Shown here: positions 1 through 7,239 of the stretch, piece after piece | Numbering within the stretch: position 1 is the stretch's first letter | Layout of the letters: every line of letters begins with the position of its first letter | Assembly (NCBI RefSeq): GCF_937952055.1 | Contig: NZ_CALFYO010000011.1 | Span: forward strand, 124,001-188,000 | Direction: 5' to 3' | DNA from: an uncultured Piscinibacter sp. | GTDB taxonomy: Bacteria > Pseudomonadota > Gammaproteobacteria > Burkholderiales > Burkholderiaceae_C | DNA: 64,000 nucleotides | Translations under genes and position numbers: made by a program | The notes under the pieces: generated by a model | What the model was told of the DNA's origin: nothing | What the model saw: the letters and a program-made list of their open reading frames with translations, nothing else | The model's database searches: none

Positions 1-1
1 C

Positions 2-499
2 GTGACGGCCGAGTGCACAAGCGTCAAGACCAGATTGGTATTGGCCCAGAGTCCAGCCCTCGGCCACCGCGAATTGCAGCAGGAGTCGCAAGCCACACTC
101 GATCTCAAGCGATTGCGCGGTCTATTCAGCCGCCGGAAGAAGACTGTCGTGCTCCCGACGCCCACCGGCGATCTCCCTATCGAACTTCCTCCTGCACCCG
201 CAAAGCTGCCGACCGCCGTCGAATGCGGCGCGCAGGCACTCGTGGAGAAAATGCTCCCTGACGAAGTTGCACGTCTCCGGGCCATCGCGTGGGTGGCTTC
301 CGAAGCCGTCTCGAGCGATCCCTCGGTGAAGTTCCCCGATCGCGCACTCGCGAGCCGGACTAACCTTCCCGACGCGCAAGTCCTGCGTCTCGTTTCCGGC
401 ATGGACGCTCAGGTTCCTGCGCGGCTCAGGGTCAGCTTTCAGTTCGACTGGGCGAGTGGAAACGTTGAGAATATGAAGATTCTTGAGGTACTCGACTAG
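2..499 (+). CDS. hypothetical protein, 5' end may be cut by window edge
   Basis: An open frame with mostly G/C third positions, ending in TAG at 497-499. I do not recognise the product. A basic stretch lies near residue 43 and a stretch resembling a helix-turn-helix near residues 112-130 (ALASRTNLPDAQVLRLVSG). A GTG at position 2 could be the start, but the gene may begin before the window. It runs against the minus-strand orientation of the integron cassettes beside it. A minus-strand frame with a GTG start near 580 overlaps it, and only one of the two is likely to be real. Confidence 0.4.
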   Translation: MTAECTSVKTRLVLAQSPALGHRELQQESQATLDLKRLRGLFSRRKKTVVLPTPTGDLPIELPPAPAKLPTAVECGAQALVEKMLPDEVARLRAIAWVASEAVSSDPSVKFPDRALASRTNLPDAQVLRLVSGMDAQVPARLRVSFQFDWASGNVENMKILEVLD

Positions 500-722
500 G
501 TAGCGGGGCCCGCGAAGGGTGTGAATGTCTGCTTGGCTGATCGCCTCGACGGCGAGCTTCAGTTTGTCGACCTGTGTCACAAGCCCGAGCCTTCTTTCGT
601 TGTTGATACGAGGAGAAGGTGACTCGTTGATCGCGCCGGCTAAGCGCTGCGCCCCCCCGCCCCCCCGTAGCAATGACTCCTGCATCGCGCTTCCGTGGCC
701 AGATGGCCACGCAGGCGACTTC
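500..722. other. intergenic stretch with C-tract
   Basis: No gene is supported with confidence. A GTG-initiated minus-strand frame (start about 580, AGAAGG upstream) enters from here and overlaps the plus-strand gene. A run of C residues split by one G lies at about 650-667. Confidence 0.35.
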
Positions 723-807
723 ACATAACGCTGGTTCGGGCGAGCGGCCCGGAAACGCGCAAGGAAGAGCGAGATTGCTCATGCATATACAGATTGAGCC
801 GTTAGTC
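723..807 (-). repeat. possible degenerate attC site
   Basis: Read on the minus strand, the outer cores would be GACTAAC and GTTATGT, lying at the 3' end of the membrane-protein gene 779-1312 and overlapping its stop. This is the expected place for an attC. Pairing between the inner boxes is poor compared with the clear sites in this window, so the call is tentative. Confidence 0.4.
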
Positions 808-1312
808 TTCGCAGTCCAGTAGTGTGAACGGGATAGCGAACGAAGTTGATGTGGCGTCGGCGCGATATTTGGACTGGCGGTGCCAGCATGGGAATGAGTG
901 CTGTGAAGGGATGCCGAATGGCCCACCAGAGTCCTTTCAGGAACGGCTTCAGGTTGAAGCGCAAGTCGTACTTGTAGAAGCGTTCAAGCTCCTCATGGAG
1001 CTCCCGCTCAAACTCGTCAGGTACCCCACTGCGTGCGGCGTACGGGTGAAGTATTGGAACGAGAGTCTTTTGGATTGACTTCTTGTAAGGGAGCTTCAGG
1101 TGGTAGTGAAAATGCTGGTACGCCCGAAGAAAGAAGTACGCCCACAGCAGCCACAGAAAATCGAAGATCGCTTCTGGTCTCTTTACCGTGATGCTCAGAG
1201 CAGAAACAGTCGCTGTCGAAGAGACACTCGCGTCCGCGAACTTGAGGAAGCACAGGACGACAGTAATCGCCAGAAGATTGCGACGCTTGGCGTCGAAGGT
1301 ATTGTCGTCCAC
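779..1312 (-). CDS. small membrane protein in an integron cassette
   Basis: A 177-residue protein of unknown function. A hydrophobic segment lies near residues 12-30 and a second, aromatic-rich one near 48-62 (FLWLLWAYFFLRAY). Charged residues near 100-120 and a hydrophobic stretch near 130-150 follow. The GTG start lies about 30 bases after the GTTAGGC core of the preceding attC (1341-1469), as in a gene cassette, and a possible attC overlaps its 3' end. There is no clear ribosome-binding site, which is common in cassettes. I do not recognise the family. Confidence 0.6.
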   Translation of the reverse strand: MDDNTFDAKRRNLLAITVVLCFLKFADASVSSTATVSALSITVKRPEAIFDFLWLLWAYFFLRAYQHFHYHLKLPYKKSIQKTLVPILHPYAARSGVPDEFERELHEELERFYKYDLRFNLKPFLKGLWWAIRHPFTALIPMLAPPVQISRRRHINFVRYPVHTTGLRRLTAQSVYA

Positions 1313-1340
1313 GTGTATGAGCGAAATTCTGCTGGGTGAC

Positions 1341-1469
1341 GCCTAACGTTTGAGCTGAGCGGCCCGCACCGGCAAGGCAGACTGGCCCTGGAGGGGACAA
1401 TACCAGCAATGGCCCCGCAAGGGCCAGACTGCCTTGCCGGTGCGGGTCCGCTCGAGCGAAGGGTTAGGC
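1341..1469 (-). repeat. attC recombination site of TIR cassette
   Basis: On the minus strand it begins GCCTAACCCTTCGCTCGAGC and ends GCTCAGCTCAAACGTTAGGC. These outer cores are complementary (RYYYAAC and GTTRRRY), and the interior forms a long imperfect hairpin. It sits 7 bases after the stop of the TIR gene 1477-2277. The same arms recur at 2311-2438 and 10050-10166, which makes these a family of integron attC sites. Confidence 0.93.
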
Positions 1470-1476
1470 CGCAGGG

Positions 1477-2277
1477 CTACTTGCATGCCGGACTTGACTT
1501 GAGGGCGTACACGGGCTCGGCCTGCACTCGAATCTTGCAGATGTATTGGTACTGCGGACAGTTGAAAGGGGCACAGGTGTTCTTCTTGCTCTCGGACTTG
1601 CCGACGACGGTGAAGGCGCCGCCAGGGTACTCGCCCTGTAGGCCAGAGATTGCCTGCTTGCACCACGGGTCCTGGCTGAAGCCGCCTCCCATCCATGGCG
1701 ACACGCGATCCACCACGAACTCCTTGGCGTAGCTCTCCACGCCGTGGTCTGGATGACGACAGGGCGGCGGTTGCCCAGACCCAGGGGCTTGAAGGCGCAG
1801 TATGGCGACGGAAATGGTAAGGGAGACTGCACCAAGCGTAAGAGTCAGCGCAACGACACGTGGCTTCTTCTTGCGCGGTACCTCGAGGAGCCGGCCAACC
1901 GCAGCTCTTACCTCAACGGCAGCGTTGCCGCGGACGTGTAGGACTGTGACTGCCGTCAAGTACGAGGGCAGCTCAGATAGATCAAGCTGTTCGAGTACTA
2001 CGGGCAGAACCTTGTTGGTCGGATCCGGCCACCGCCTTTGGGCGAGGTCGAGTTCACTCAGCGTGAATTTTCCGGGTCGAATCGATGCCTTGGACGCGAT
2101 GAAGATGAAGAGGTCGCATTCTTCGATCGCCTCGTAGATGCGCTGCTGGTAGTCGCCGCCGGGATGCAGGCTGCGGTCATCGTAGAAGACAGAGTGCCCT
2201 GCCTTGACCAGTGCGAGGTGTATCGGCTCGACCCTTGGCTTGTCCTCCGATGCATGGCAGAGGAACAGATTTGCCAT
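1477..2277 (-). CDS. TIR-domain protein with membrane segment (integron cassette)
   Basis: A 266-residue protein. Residues 1-135 form a TIR domain: the opening strand NLFLCHASEDK, then SVFYDDRSLHPGGDY, then a DLFIFIASKAS strand and a SELDLAQRRW helix carrying a candidate catalytic Glu. A transmembrane segment follows near 143-163. The cysteine-containing C-terminal 100 residues would lie on the other side of the membrane. TIR domains of this type act as NAD+-cleaving or cyclic-ADP-ribose-producing immune enzymes. The ATG at 2277 is chosen because GGGGGAAAT precedes it. attC sites lie on both sides, so it is a complete cassette. Function in defence is inferred. Confidence 0.85.
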   Translation of the reverse strand: MANLFLCHASEDKPRVEPIHLALVKAGHSVFYDDRSLHPGGDYQQRIYEAIEECDLFIFIASKASIRPGKFTLSELDLAQRRWPDPTNKVLPVVLEQLDLSELPSYLTAVTVLHVRGNAAVEVRAAVGRLLEVPRKKKPRVVALTLTLGAVSLTISVAILRLQAPGSGQPPPCRHPDHGVESYAKEFVVDRVSPWMGGGFSQDPWCKQAISGLQGEYPGGAFTVVGKSESKKNTCAPFNCPQYQYICKIRVQAEPVYALKSSPACK

Positions 2278-2310
2278 ATTTCCCCCTGCAAGACACACCG
2301 CGATTCTGCG

Positions 2311-2438
2311 GCCTAACGTTTGAGCTGAGGGGCCGGAACCGGCATGGTGCTTGGCCCGCGAAGCGGATGATGACAGCGAGCGCTTCGCGGGCCAAGTGCC
2401 ATGCCGGTGGAGGTCCCCGCTCGAGCGAAGGGTTAGGC
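2311..2438 (-). repeat. attC recombination site
   Basis: Minus-strand cores GCCTAAC and GTTAGGC with the same CTCGAGC and GCTCAGCTCAAAC arms as the site at 1341-1469, plus a long inner palindrome. It starts two bases after the stop codon of the gene at 2440-2844. Confidence 0.93.
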
Positions 2439-2439
2439 A

Positions 2440-2844
2440 TCACTGCTTCTTTTGTACCAATGGAGCGGAGGCTTCCAGTCGCTCCTGAGCACAACCCGGG
2501 TACTCGAAGGTCACAGCCAACTTGGCGTCAAAGGGGCGCTCTTGAGTTCCCTTGCTTTGGCAGAGAACTTGTATCTCGCGAACAAATCGATCATTGGCAC
2601 CCGACTCTGCCGCGTTCAGGAAGTCAGCTTTGGATGCAAAGCCCAGCTGGAAGGCCGGAAAGCTGTAGACGTACCGGGCAGTCAGTGTTGGAAGAATCTT
2701 TGCTCCGACGTATACGGTGCGAACTGCCGTTTCGGCGCTCGCGACCATTGCCTTGAAGTTCCGTCTGTTCTGAAGAACCCAAAGTGCGAACAGCGTGGCA
2801 AGAAAGCCGAGCACTCCGAGCACTGCGAAACCGACAGTCAACAT
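2440..2844 (-). CDS. small membrane-anchored cassette protein
   Basis: A 134-residue protein of unknown function. Residues 5-25 form one hydrophobic helix (VGFAVLGVLGFLATLFALWV) followed by basic residues, suggesting a single N-terminal anchor with a soluble C-terminal domain. Two cysteines (near 95 and 118) could form a disulfide. It is bounded by attC-like sites, the 3' one starting at its stop. The cassette start core (GTTAGGC, minus strand) lies at 2894-2900, about 50 bases before the start codon. Confidence 0.6.
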   Translation of the reverse strand: MLTVGFAVLGVLGFLATLFALWVLQNRRNFKAMVASAETAVRTVYVGAKILPTLTARYVYSFPAFQLGFASKADFLNAAESGANDRFVREIQVLCQSKGTQERPFDAKLAVTFEYPGCAQERLEASAPLVQKKQ

Positions 2845-2893
2845 GCGTGGTGATCCTTCGGCGGTGGGGTTGCTGGCTGGGTCTTCCGGTGAT

Positions 2894-3028
2894 GCCTAAC
2901 GTGATTTAGAGATCAACTGTACCTTGCGGCCTGTGGGAACTTGTGGAGGCATACCGCAAGACATTGCCATATGCCGCAATGCGGGTTCAATCGGGGACTT
3001 TGGCTGTTTGTCTCACATGGCATTAGGC
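2894..3028 (-). repeat. attC-like site of an ORF-less cassette
   Basis: Minus-strand cores GCCTAAT (imperfect) and GTTAGGC enclose about 135 bases. The next site ends at 3044, so the cassette would be only about 150 bases and has no room for a usual gene. It is either a gene-free cassette or one whose gene decayed. Confidence 0.5.
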
Positions 3029-3043
3029 TCGAACCCATGTGAG

Positions 3044-3108
3044 GTTTAACGTTTGACCTGAGCGGCTGACGCCTGGAAGGCGCCTGGCACGCGAAGCGAA
3101 TGTTAGGC
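3044..3108 (-). repeat. short attC recombination site
   Basis: A 65-base site: minus-strand GCCTAACATTCGC at one end and CAGGTCAAACGTTAAAC at the other, with an inner GCC/GGC-rich hairpin. This is close to the classical 60-base element and differs in length from the sites of about 120 bases nearby, so the array mixes cassette lineages. Confidence 0.85.
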
Positions 3109-3262
3109 AGCGACCGTGTCGCAGGCCAAGTGCCACCGATGGCCGATACGGCAGATCCGCCCTTGAATCCCGCCAAGCTAGCGAGGGCCTTCATCACCCA
3201 TTCCCGCACTGACGCCACAGGCCCTCGAACTGGCTTGAAGAAACACCCACGCCGCAAACGCT
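3109..3262 (-). other. short cassette body, no confident gene
   Basis: Between the 65-base attC and an imperfect core-like GGCTTAGGCC near 3262-3271 there is room for about 50 codons. A TTG-initiated minus-strand frame (start 3257) stays open but runs straight through the attC, a frequent artefact in integrons. A small peptide is possible but not shown. Confidence 0.3.
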
Positions 3263-3273
3263 GTGGCCTAAGC

Positions 3274-3321
3274 CCTTGAGCCAGCTTGATAGGAGCGAGT
3301 TTTGCAGGCCTGGCTCAAGAC
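3274..3321. repeat. inverted repeat at 3' end of HTH gene
   Basis: CTTGAGCCAG (3274-3283) and CTGGCTCAAG (3312-3321) are perfect 10-base inverted arms about 28 bases apart, overlapping the stop codon of the gene 3315-3779. This could be a transcription terminator without a clear U-tract or the remains of an attC site. Confidence 0.45.
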
Positions 3322-3779
3322 CTCGTTGCTTTGAGCGCTTCCAGCTTCGCGTAGACCTCTCGTTTGCCAGCACCCCGGAGTGCCGCAATGGCGGCCAGGC
3401 TTTGCGCTCGCGGCTTGGATTTGCCTTGCTCCCAGGCGTAAACGGACTGGCCAGTCGCACCGACCAATAGACCGAAATCCTCCGCAGACAGTCCTAGGCG
3501 TTTGCGGTTGCTCGCCATTCCTGCGGCGCGGAAGCGGAGCCCTGTGGCATCGGCTTCCTTCGCAGAATGGTCGCCTGCCTTTGCAGTGGCCGGAGAAACC
3601 CCACCAGCCTTTGCGAGCGCCTTGAGACTCTTCTGCAGGTCGACCAACTGCCGCTTGAGGCCCGCGATCTCCGAACGCTGGGAGGCGATGGCCTTCTTGA
3701 TCCCCTCAGTCGATGCACGCAACTCTTTGCGGGCAAGACGGGCTACTTCGGCCTTCAATACTATCGCGATGTTTGGCAT
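3315..3779 (-). CDS. XRE-type helix-turn-helix regulator
   Basis: A 154-residue cytoplasmic protein. Residues 1-60 are a basic helical and probably coiled-coil region (starting MPNIAIVLKAEVARLARKEL) followed by an Ala/Gly linker. The C-terminal half has an XRE-like helix-turn-helix (KRLGLSAEDFGLLVGATGQ then SVYAWEQGKSKPRAQSLAAI). This architecture is a widespread proteobacterial family of unknown target. The start at 3779 is chosen because the conserved family N-terminus begins there; an in-frame upstream extension looks non-coding. Confidence 0.8.
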   Translation of the reverse strand: MPNIAIVLKAEVARLARKELRASTEGIKKAIASQRSEIAGLKRQLVDLQKSLKALAKAGGVSPATAKAGDHSAKEADATGLRFRAAGMASNRKRLGLSAEDFGLLVGATGQSVYAWEQGKSKPRAQSLAAIAALRGAGKREVYAKLEALKATRS

Positions 3780-3871
3780 ATCCGCATTCTGCGCCAACCC
3801 GACCGCCATACAGCTGCGGCGGGTGATGACGGAGGGGCTGCCCGGAAGCGGTCTTTCGGCAACGTCAAGTT

Positions 3872-4621
3872 GTGGCCGAGTCCGTGAGTTCGAACGGATA
3901 CGCGGAAGCTGACGATCGCGGCGGGGGCATGCTGCGTAGCTCTCAACTCGATGGGAGACCATCATGGGTAGCTAGGGGCGCACGTCTTAGCGTGGACTTT
4001 CCTTCAAACTTGGTGCTTCGTGCAAGCTGCGTCGATGACTTCGTCGACCGCGGACTCACTGAGCAATCCCGGGCAACTGGACAGTCTCAATCGGAGCTGT
4101 ACCGCCGCTGGCTCGCAAACGGGGAACGTGCCGTCCGGCAAGTTCGCCGGACCCGGACTCCAATGTCGGCGATCGGCTCACCGTTAATACTGACGGCTGT
4201 CGGACTCAATCCGAATCTGGATCACCGTCTTCGAGTCCAGGCATTCGACGAGCAACTTCCGAATAACGAGGTCATGCGCCAGTACGTTCGTATCGGCCTT
4301 GAATTGAGCCAAGCTCCATCTCCAGCGAGGTGCCAGTCGCGACTTGCGTTGCGGTCAGGGTGGCGTCACCTCGTGCACAAAGAATCCTCGATCGCGATAG
4401 GTGACCACGTCGTCCCACCAAGCCGATACGGGCAGAAAGCGCGCGCGGTTGGTTCCGCCGGCTTGACTCTGCACAGGCATCACGACATTTCCGTCTGCAT
4501 CACGTCGGGCCGCCAGAGCAGGCGTCTCGGGCACGACGACCGCGATGTGTCCTGGCAGTCTCTCAGTGGCGCGGTCGGCGCAGATGACAGCGAAGCTGCC
4601 AGCGTTTGCGGCGCCCTGTAG
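3872..4621 (+). CDS. hypothetical protein, 3' end overruns the opposite gene
   Basis: Coding-like between about 3980 and 4330: a LSVDFPSNLVLRASCVDD segment, a helix with SQSELYRRWLANGE, and a later AFDEQLPNNEVMRQYVRIGL helix that could suit a ribbon-helix-helix-like DNA-binding protein. The start is unclear (ATG 3929 or a GTG near 3990). After about 4330 the frame runs antisense through the 3' end of the DUF1906 gene, so the native C-terminus and stop seem to have been lost. Function unknown. Confidence 0.45.
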   Translation: MAESVSSNGYAEADDRGGGMLRSSQLDGRPSWVARGARLSVDFPSNLVLRASCVDDFVDRGLTEQSRATGQSQSELYRRWLANGERAVRQVRRTRTPMSAIGSPLILTAVGLNPNLDHRLRVQAFDEQLPNNEVMRQYVRIGLELSQAPSPARCQSRLALRSGWRHLVHKESSIAIGDHVVPPSRYGQKARAVGSAGLTLHRHHDISVCITSGRQSRRLGHDDRDVSWQSLSGAVGADDSEAASVCGAL

Positions 4622-5968
4622 GGCAGTAGCGTCGAAGACTCGACGCCACCCGAAGTCGGCGCCAAACTCGATCAGCCACGCCATCAGATCGTCGGCCCGC
4701 ATCTCACGCACTGTCACGTCGTACAGCGCCTCCAGCGTTTCACCAGCGTCCAGCCGATGTAGCGCTTTGGACTTCCACCATACGCGAGGCAGGTAGGCTC
4801 GCGCCAGGTACGCAAAGTCGGCCGCGTAGATGTTGCAGAAGGTGGCATCAGGCGTGCGCGCGTACCGCTGGCTGTGTTCAACGTCGAGCCATTGCACGAT
4901 CGCGTCCAGCTGAGCTGTCCGCGTGGCTGCATCAGCTGTTGGATCGCGTCGCGGCTGACCCGGCTCACCCAATGGCTGCGCGCGGCGTGCGGCACTGGCT
5001 CGCTGCGAGCGGGCATCGCCTTCACGATAGTGGACAGCCGGATAGCGACCGGGCGCTCGAGCTGGCTGCGTGGTTGCTGCAGTCTCTGCGATAGCTTCCG
5101 ACACTGGCGCGAGGAAGCGTCCGCTGACGTAGCCAATCACGTCGCCCCCATCCAGAGCCACCCGTACGCGTACGAATGGCTCAAGTGCCGGACCGAGGAC
5201 TCGCACCATCTGACCCTCGCGTAGCCGCGCGATCGGGGTGTTCCCCACCGTGGATGGAACATGGCGAAGATTGAGCTCGGACGCGGTCACTCGGCGTGGC
5301 TCGCCGCTGCCCGCGACCACTTCGGCGCCAACTGGCGTGAAAGCCCCGAAGGCGTCAAAGTCAGCCTTCGATTGGACCGCCTCGCGGTCGTTCGGACCCA
5401 AACCACAGAGGTCGCCAATGGCTGAGCTTTGCTTCAAGTCCCAGGAGGCATAGACATCGCTTCCGCGCCAGCCAGTGGACATCGCAAGCCACGAGAACTC
5501 GGCCAATGCCTCGTTCTCCTTTACGCGTTGGCACACCAGCCCGGAGCCATAGACTCCCACTCGGTACGGTATGCCTGCGCTTGCCGCATCAGTTAGCGCG
5601 GCACGTACGCCGCGAAAGTAGGGCAGCACCACGGCGTCGATCTGAGCATTTGAGAGGTCCGTGTCGACTGCGAAGTAGATCGCGCTGCCTGGCGGCTGTC
5701 CTACCTGGGCTGCAAACGTGAAGGCGGCCAGTCCATCTTCGCGCCCGCGCGCTTTGCCGAAGTCCTGCAACTCGCGGGCGCGGTCCTGGTACACGGTGAC
5801 AAGCCTCAGCCCCGCCCTGGCCAATGCCGCTGCCTCTGGCGGCGAGATTCGCTTTCCCGGATTGGTGGTGCGTGCCGAGTGATAGCGAATGACGAAGTCC
5901 ACTTCGCTGCTCTGCAGGCAAGCGGCCTTGTCCTCACAGCGGCGTGAGGTGGAGAAACCTTTGCGCAT
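4355..5968 (-). CDS. DUF1906 (glycoside-hydrolase-like) protein with SH3-like and C-terminal domains
   Basis: A 537-residue protein. Residues 10-200 resemble the DUF1906/Rv2525c-like TIM-barrel domain related to GH25 lysozymes: DFVIRYHS, GLRLVTVYQD, GSAIYFAVDTD, RVGVYGSG. Residues 230-290 look like a bacterial SH3 domain (ELNLRHVPSTVGNTPIARL, then VRVLGPALEPFVRVRV). The C-terminal 160 residues have TFCNIYAADF and GHIAVVVPE, suggesting a Cys/His-type amidase or peptidase-like fold. The start at 5968 has GAGGAGA upstream. It is the last gene of a three-gene unit after the protease gene. A cell-wall-active or conflict role is inferred. Confidence 0.75.
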   Translation of the reverse strand: MRKGFSTSRRCEDKAACLQSSEVDFVIRYHSARTTNPGKRISPPEAAALARAGLRLVTVYQDRARELQDFGKARGREDGLAAFTFAAQVGQPPGSAIYFAVDTDLSNAQIDAVVLPYFRGVRAALTDAASAGIPYRVGVYGSGLVCQRVKENEALAEFSWLAMSTGWRGSDVYASWDLKQSSAIGDLCGLGPNDREAVQSKADFDAFGAFTPVGAEVVAGSGEPRRVTASELNLRHVPSTVGNTPIARLREGQMVRVLGPALEPFVRVRVALDGGDVIGYVSGRFLAPVSEAIAETAATTQPARAPGRYPAVHYREGDARSQRASAARRAQPLGEPGQPRRDPTADAATRTAQLDAIVQWLDVEHSQRYARTPDATFCNIYAADFAYLARAYLPRVWWKSKALHRLDAGETLEALYDVTVREMRADDLMAWLIEFGADFGWRRVFDATALQGAANAGSFAVICADRATERLPGHIAVVVPETPALAARRDADGNVVMPVQSQAGGTNRARFLPVSAWWDDVVTYRDRGFFVHEVTPP

Positions 5969-5979
5969 CGAGAATCTCC

Positions 5980-7239
5980 TCAGGGCAGCGAGAAGGTCGG
6001 CCTCAGCGACACAGTGCCTGGAGGCAGCCCACTCCACACTGTTGGGTCGAAAAGCTGCCATGCGGGCAGCACATAGGCCTGACGCGCCCCCGCAGAGTCG
6101 TTCGGGCCGCGCGCGACGTACATGCCGGCGAGAGTCGGCTTGCCGTCAATGCCGAGACAAACGACAGCTGATCCACTGTCACCTGCAATCGGCGGGGTGC
6201 TGCCTGGCGCTATGGTCAGCAACAGCAGCTGCGCGTGGTGCAAGGCTACGCGTGTCAGTCCTTGGCTCGTTCGGAACTCGTATGTGATCGTGAAGGCAGG
6301 GCTAACGTGGCTGTTGAACTGTGCCAGCACTGCGTCGCGCGGTTGTCCAATCTGTGGGTGATTGTCGGGCACGAGGATGCGGAACATGCGGTCATGCGCC
6401 AGCGTGTCGAAGAGATCCGGTGCGCTGATATGGGGCAGGGAGGTCGAAAGGGCCCAGCCGGAGAAGGCGGCGTTGAACCATGCGGTGTCGCCCACAAGCG
6501 CGAGCTGTGCGTCAAACGCGGTTCGCGACGATCGGTCCAGATGTCCACCCCAGGCTGTTGCCAGTCCGCGCACGGCTGAGCCGATTGACGGGTCGCTGAA
6601 GGGCGTTTGACCAACTGGAGTGGGCTGCGGTGGAACCGGACTGAGGACGTGCATAGCGCTCAAGGCCAGCGGCGATGTGGCTGCACCATTTATGCGGATG
6701 CCACAGGTCAGTGTGCCGGGCAAAGGGAACTGTGCGTCCTGCATTACGACGCAAGATGCCGACTGCGCCTGCGCCCCCGCAAAGCGTTGCGCCTTCTGGA
6801 CGTCAGTCGGTACCGCATAGAGCACGCGCGTCGCTGGCTGTCCAGGCATTGGCCCCCAGGTGAGCAGGCGAGAAGGTAGGAGCTGTTCAGCGCTGCTGCC
6901 CGACCGCGCGGCGTTGGTCTGTGCCGAGTTCCACTTTCGCTTCACCACAAAGACCACGCAGGCCTCTGGCATCAAGACTTCGCGGCCTTGTGCGTCGCCT
7001 CGCGCCTTGTAGCCAGCCATGATGGCAACCACATTTCGGTACGCCAGGGTTAGTTCAGCGGTGCGAGCAGTGACAATCTCCCGCGCCAGGGTCATGCGCA
7101 GAGCGGGGTCGGCCAGTGTGTCAAAGCGCGCGATGGCTTCAGCCATGCCGGGATGCTGATCCCGGCTACGCAGCGACGATTGTTCGGCCGTTCGGTGCCA
7201 CGCGGCAACAGGACCCGGCGCAGCGCGCTGGCGTGTCAC
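5980..7239 (-). CDS. trypsin-like serine protease family protein
   Basis: A 419-residue protein. Near residue 353 is GDSGSAVV, the classical chymotrypsin-fold nucleophile motif, and near residue 196 is LSAMHVLS, which suits the catalytic His strand. The Asp is not obvious. There is no signal peptide; the first 110 residues are mostly helical. Its ATG overlaps the stop of the lipoprotein gene (7236-7239, ATGA), showing translational coupling, and the DUF1906 gene starts 11 bases after its stop. Trypsin-like domains are recurrent effectors in bacterial conflict systems, but substrate and role are unknown here. Confidence 0.75.
   Translation of the reverse strand: MTRQRAAPGPVAAWHRTAEQSSLRSRDQHPGMAEAIARFDTLADPALRMTLAREIVTARTAELTLAYRNVVAIMAGYKARGDAQGREVLMPEACVVFVVKRKWNSAQTNAARSGSSAEQLLPSRLLTWGPMPGQPATRVLYAVPTDVQKAQRFAGAQAQSASCVVMQDAQFPLPGTLTCGIRINGAATSPLALSAMHVLSPVPPQPTPVGQTPFSDPSIGSAVRGLATAWGGHLDRSSRTAFDAQLALVGDTAWFNAAFSGWALSTSLPHISAPDLFDTLAHDRMFRILVPDNHPQIGQPRDAVLAQFNSHVSPAFTITYEFRTSQGLTRVALHHAQLLLLTIAPGSTPPIAGDSGSAVVCLGIDGKPTLAGMYVARGPNDSAGARQAYVLPAWQLFDPTVWSGLPPGTVSLRPTFSLP

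Noticed and set aside
122..580. Minus-strand GTG-started gene overlapping the left-edge plus-strand gene
   Set aside because: Plausible helices near its start, but the later part reads as antisense of a frame with better codon use; kept only as an alternative.
1341..2438. Annotated-style small proteins translated through attC repeats (NPSLERTRTG-type)
   Set aside because: These frames are translations of attC sites, a known annotation artefact in integrons.
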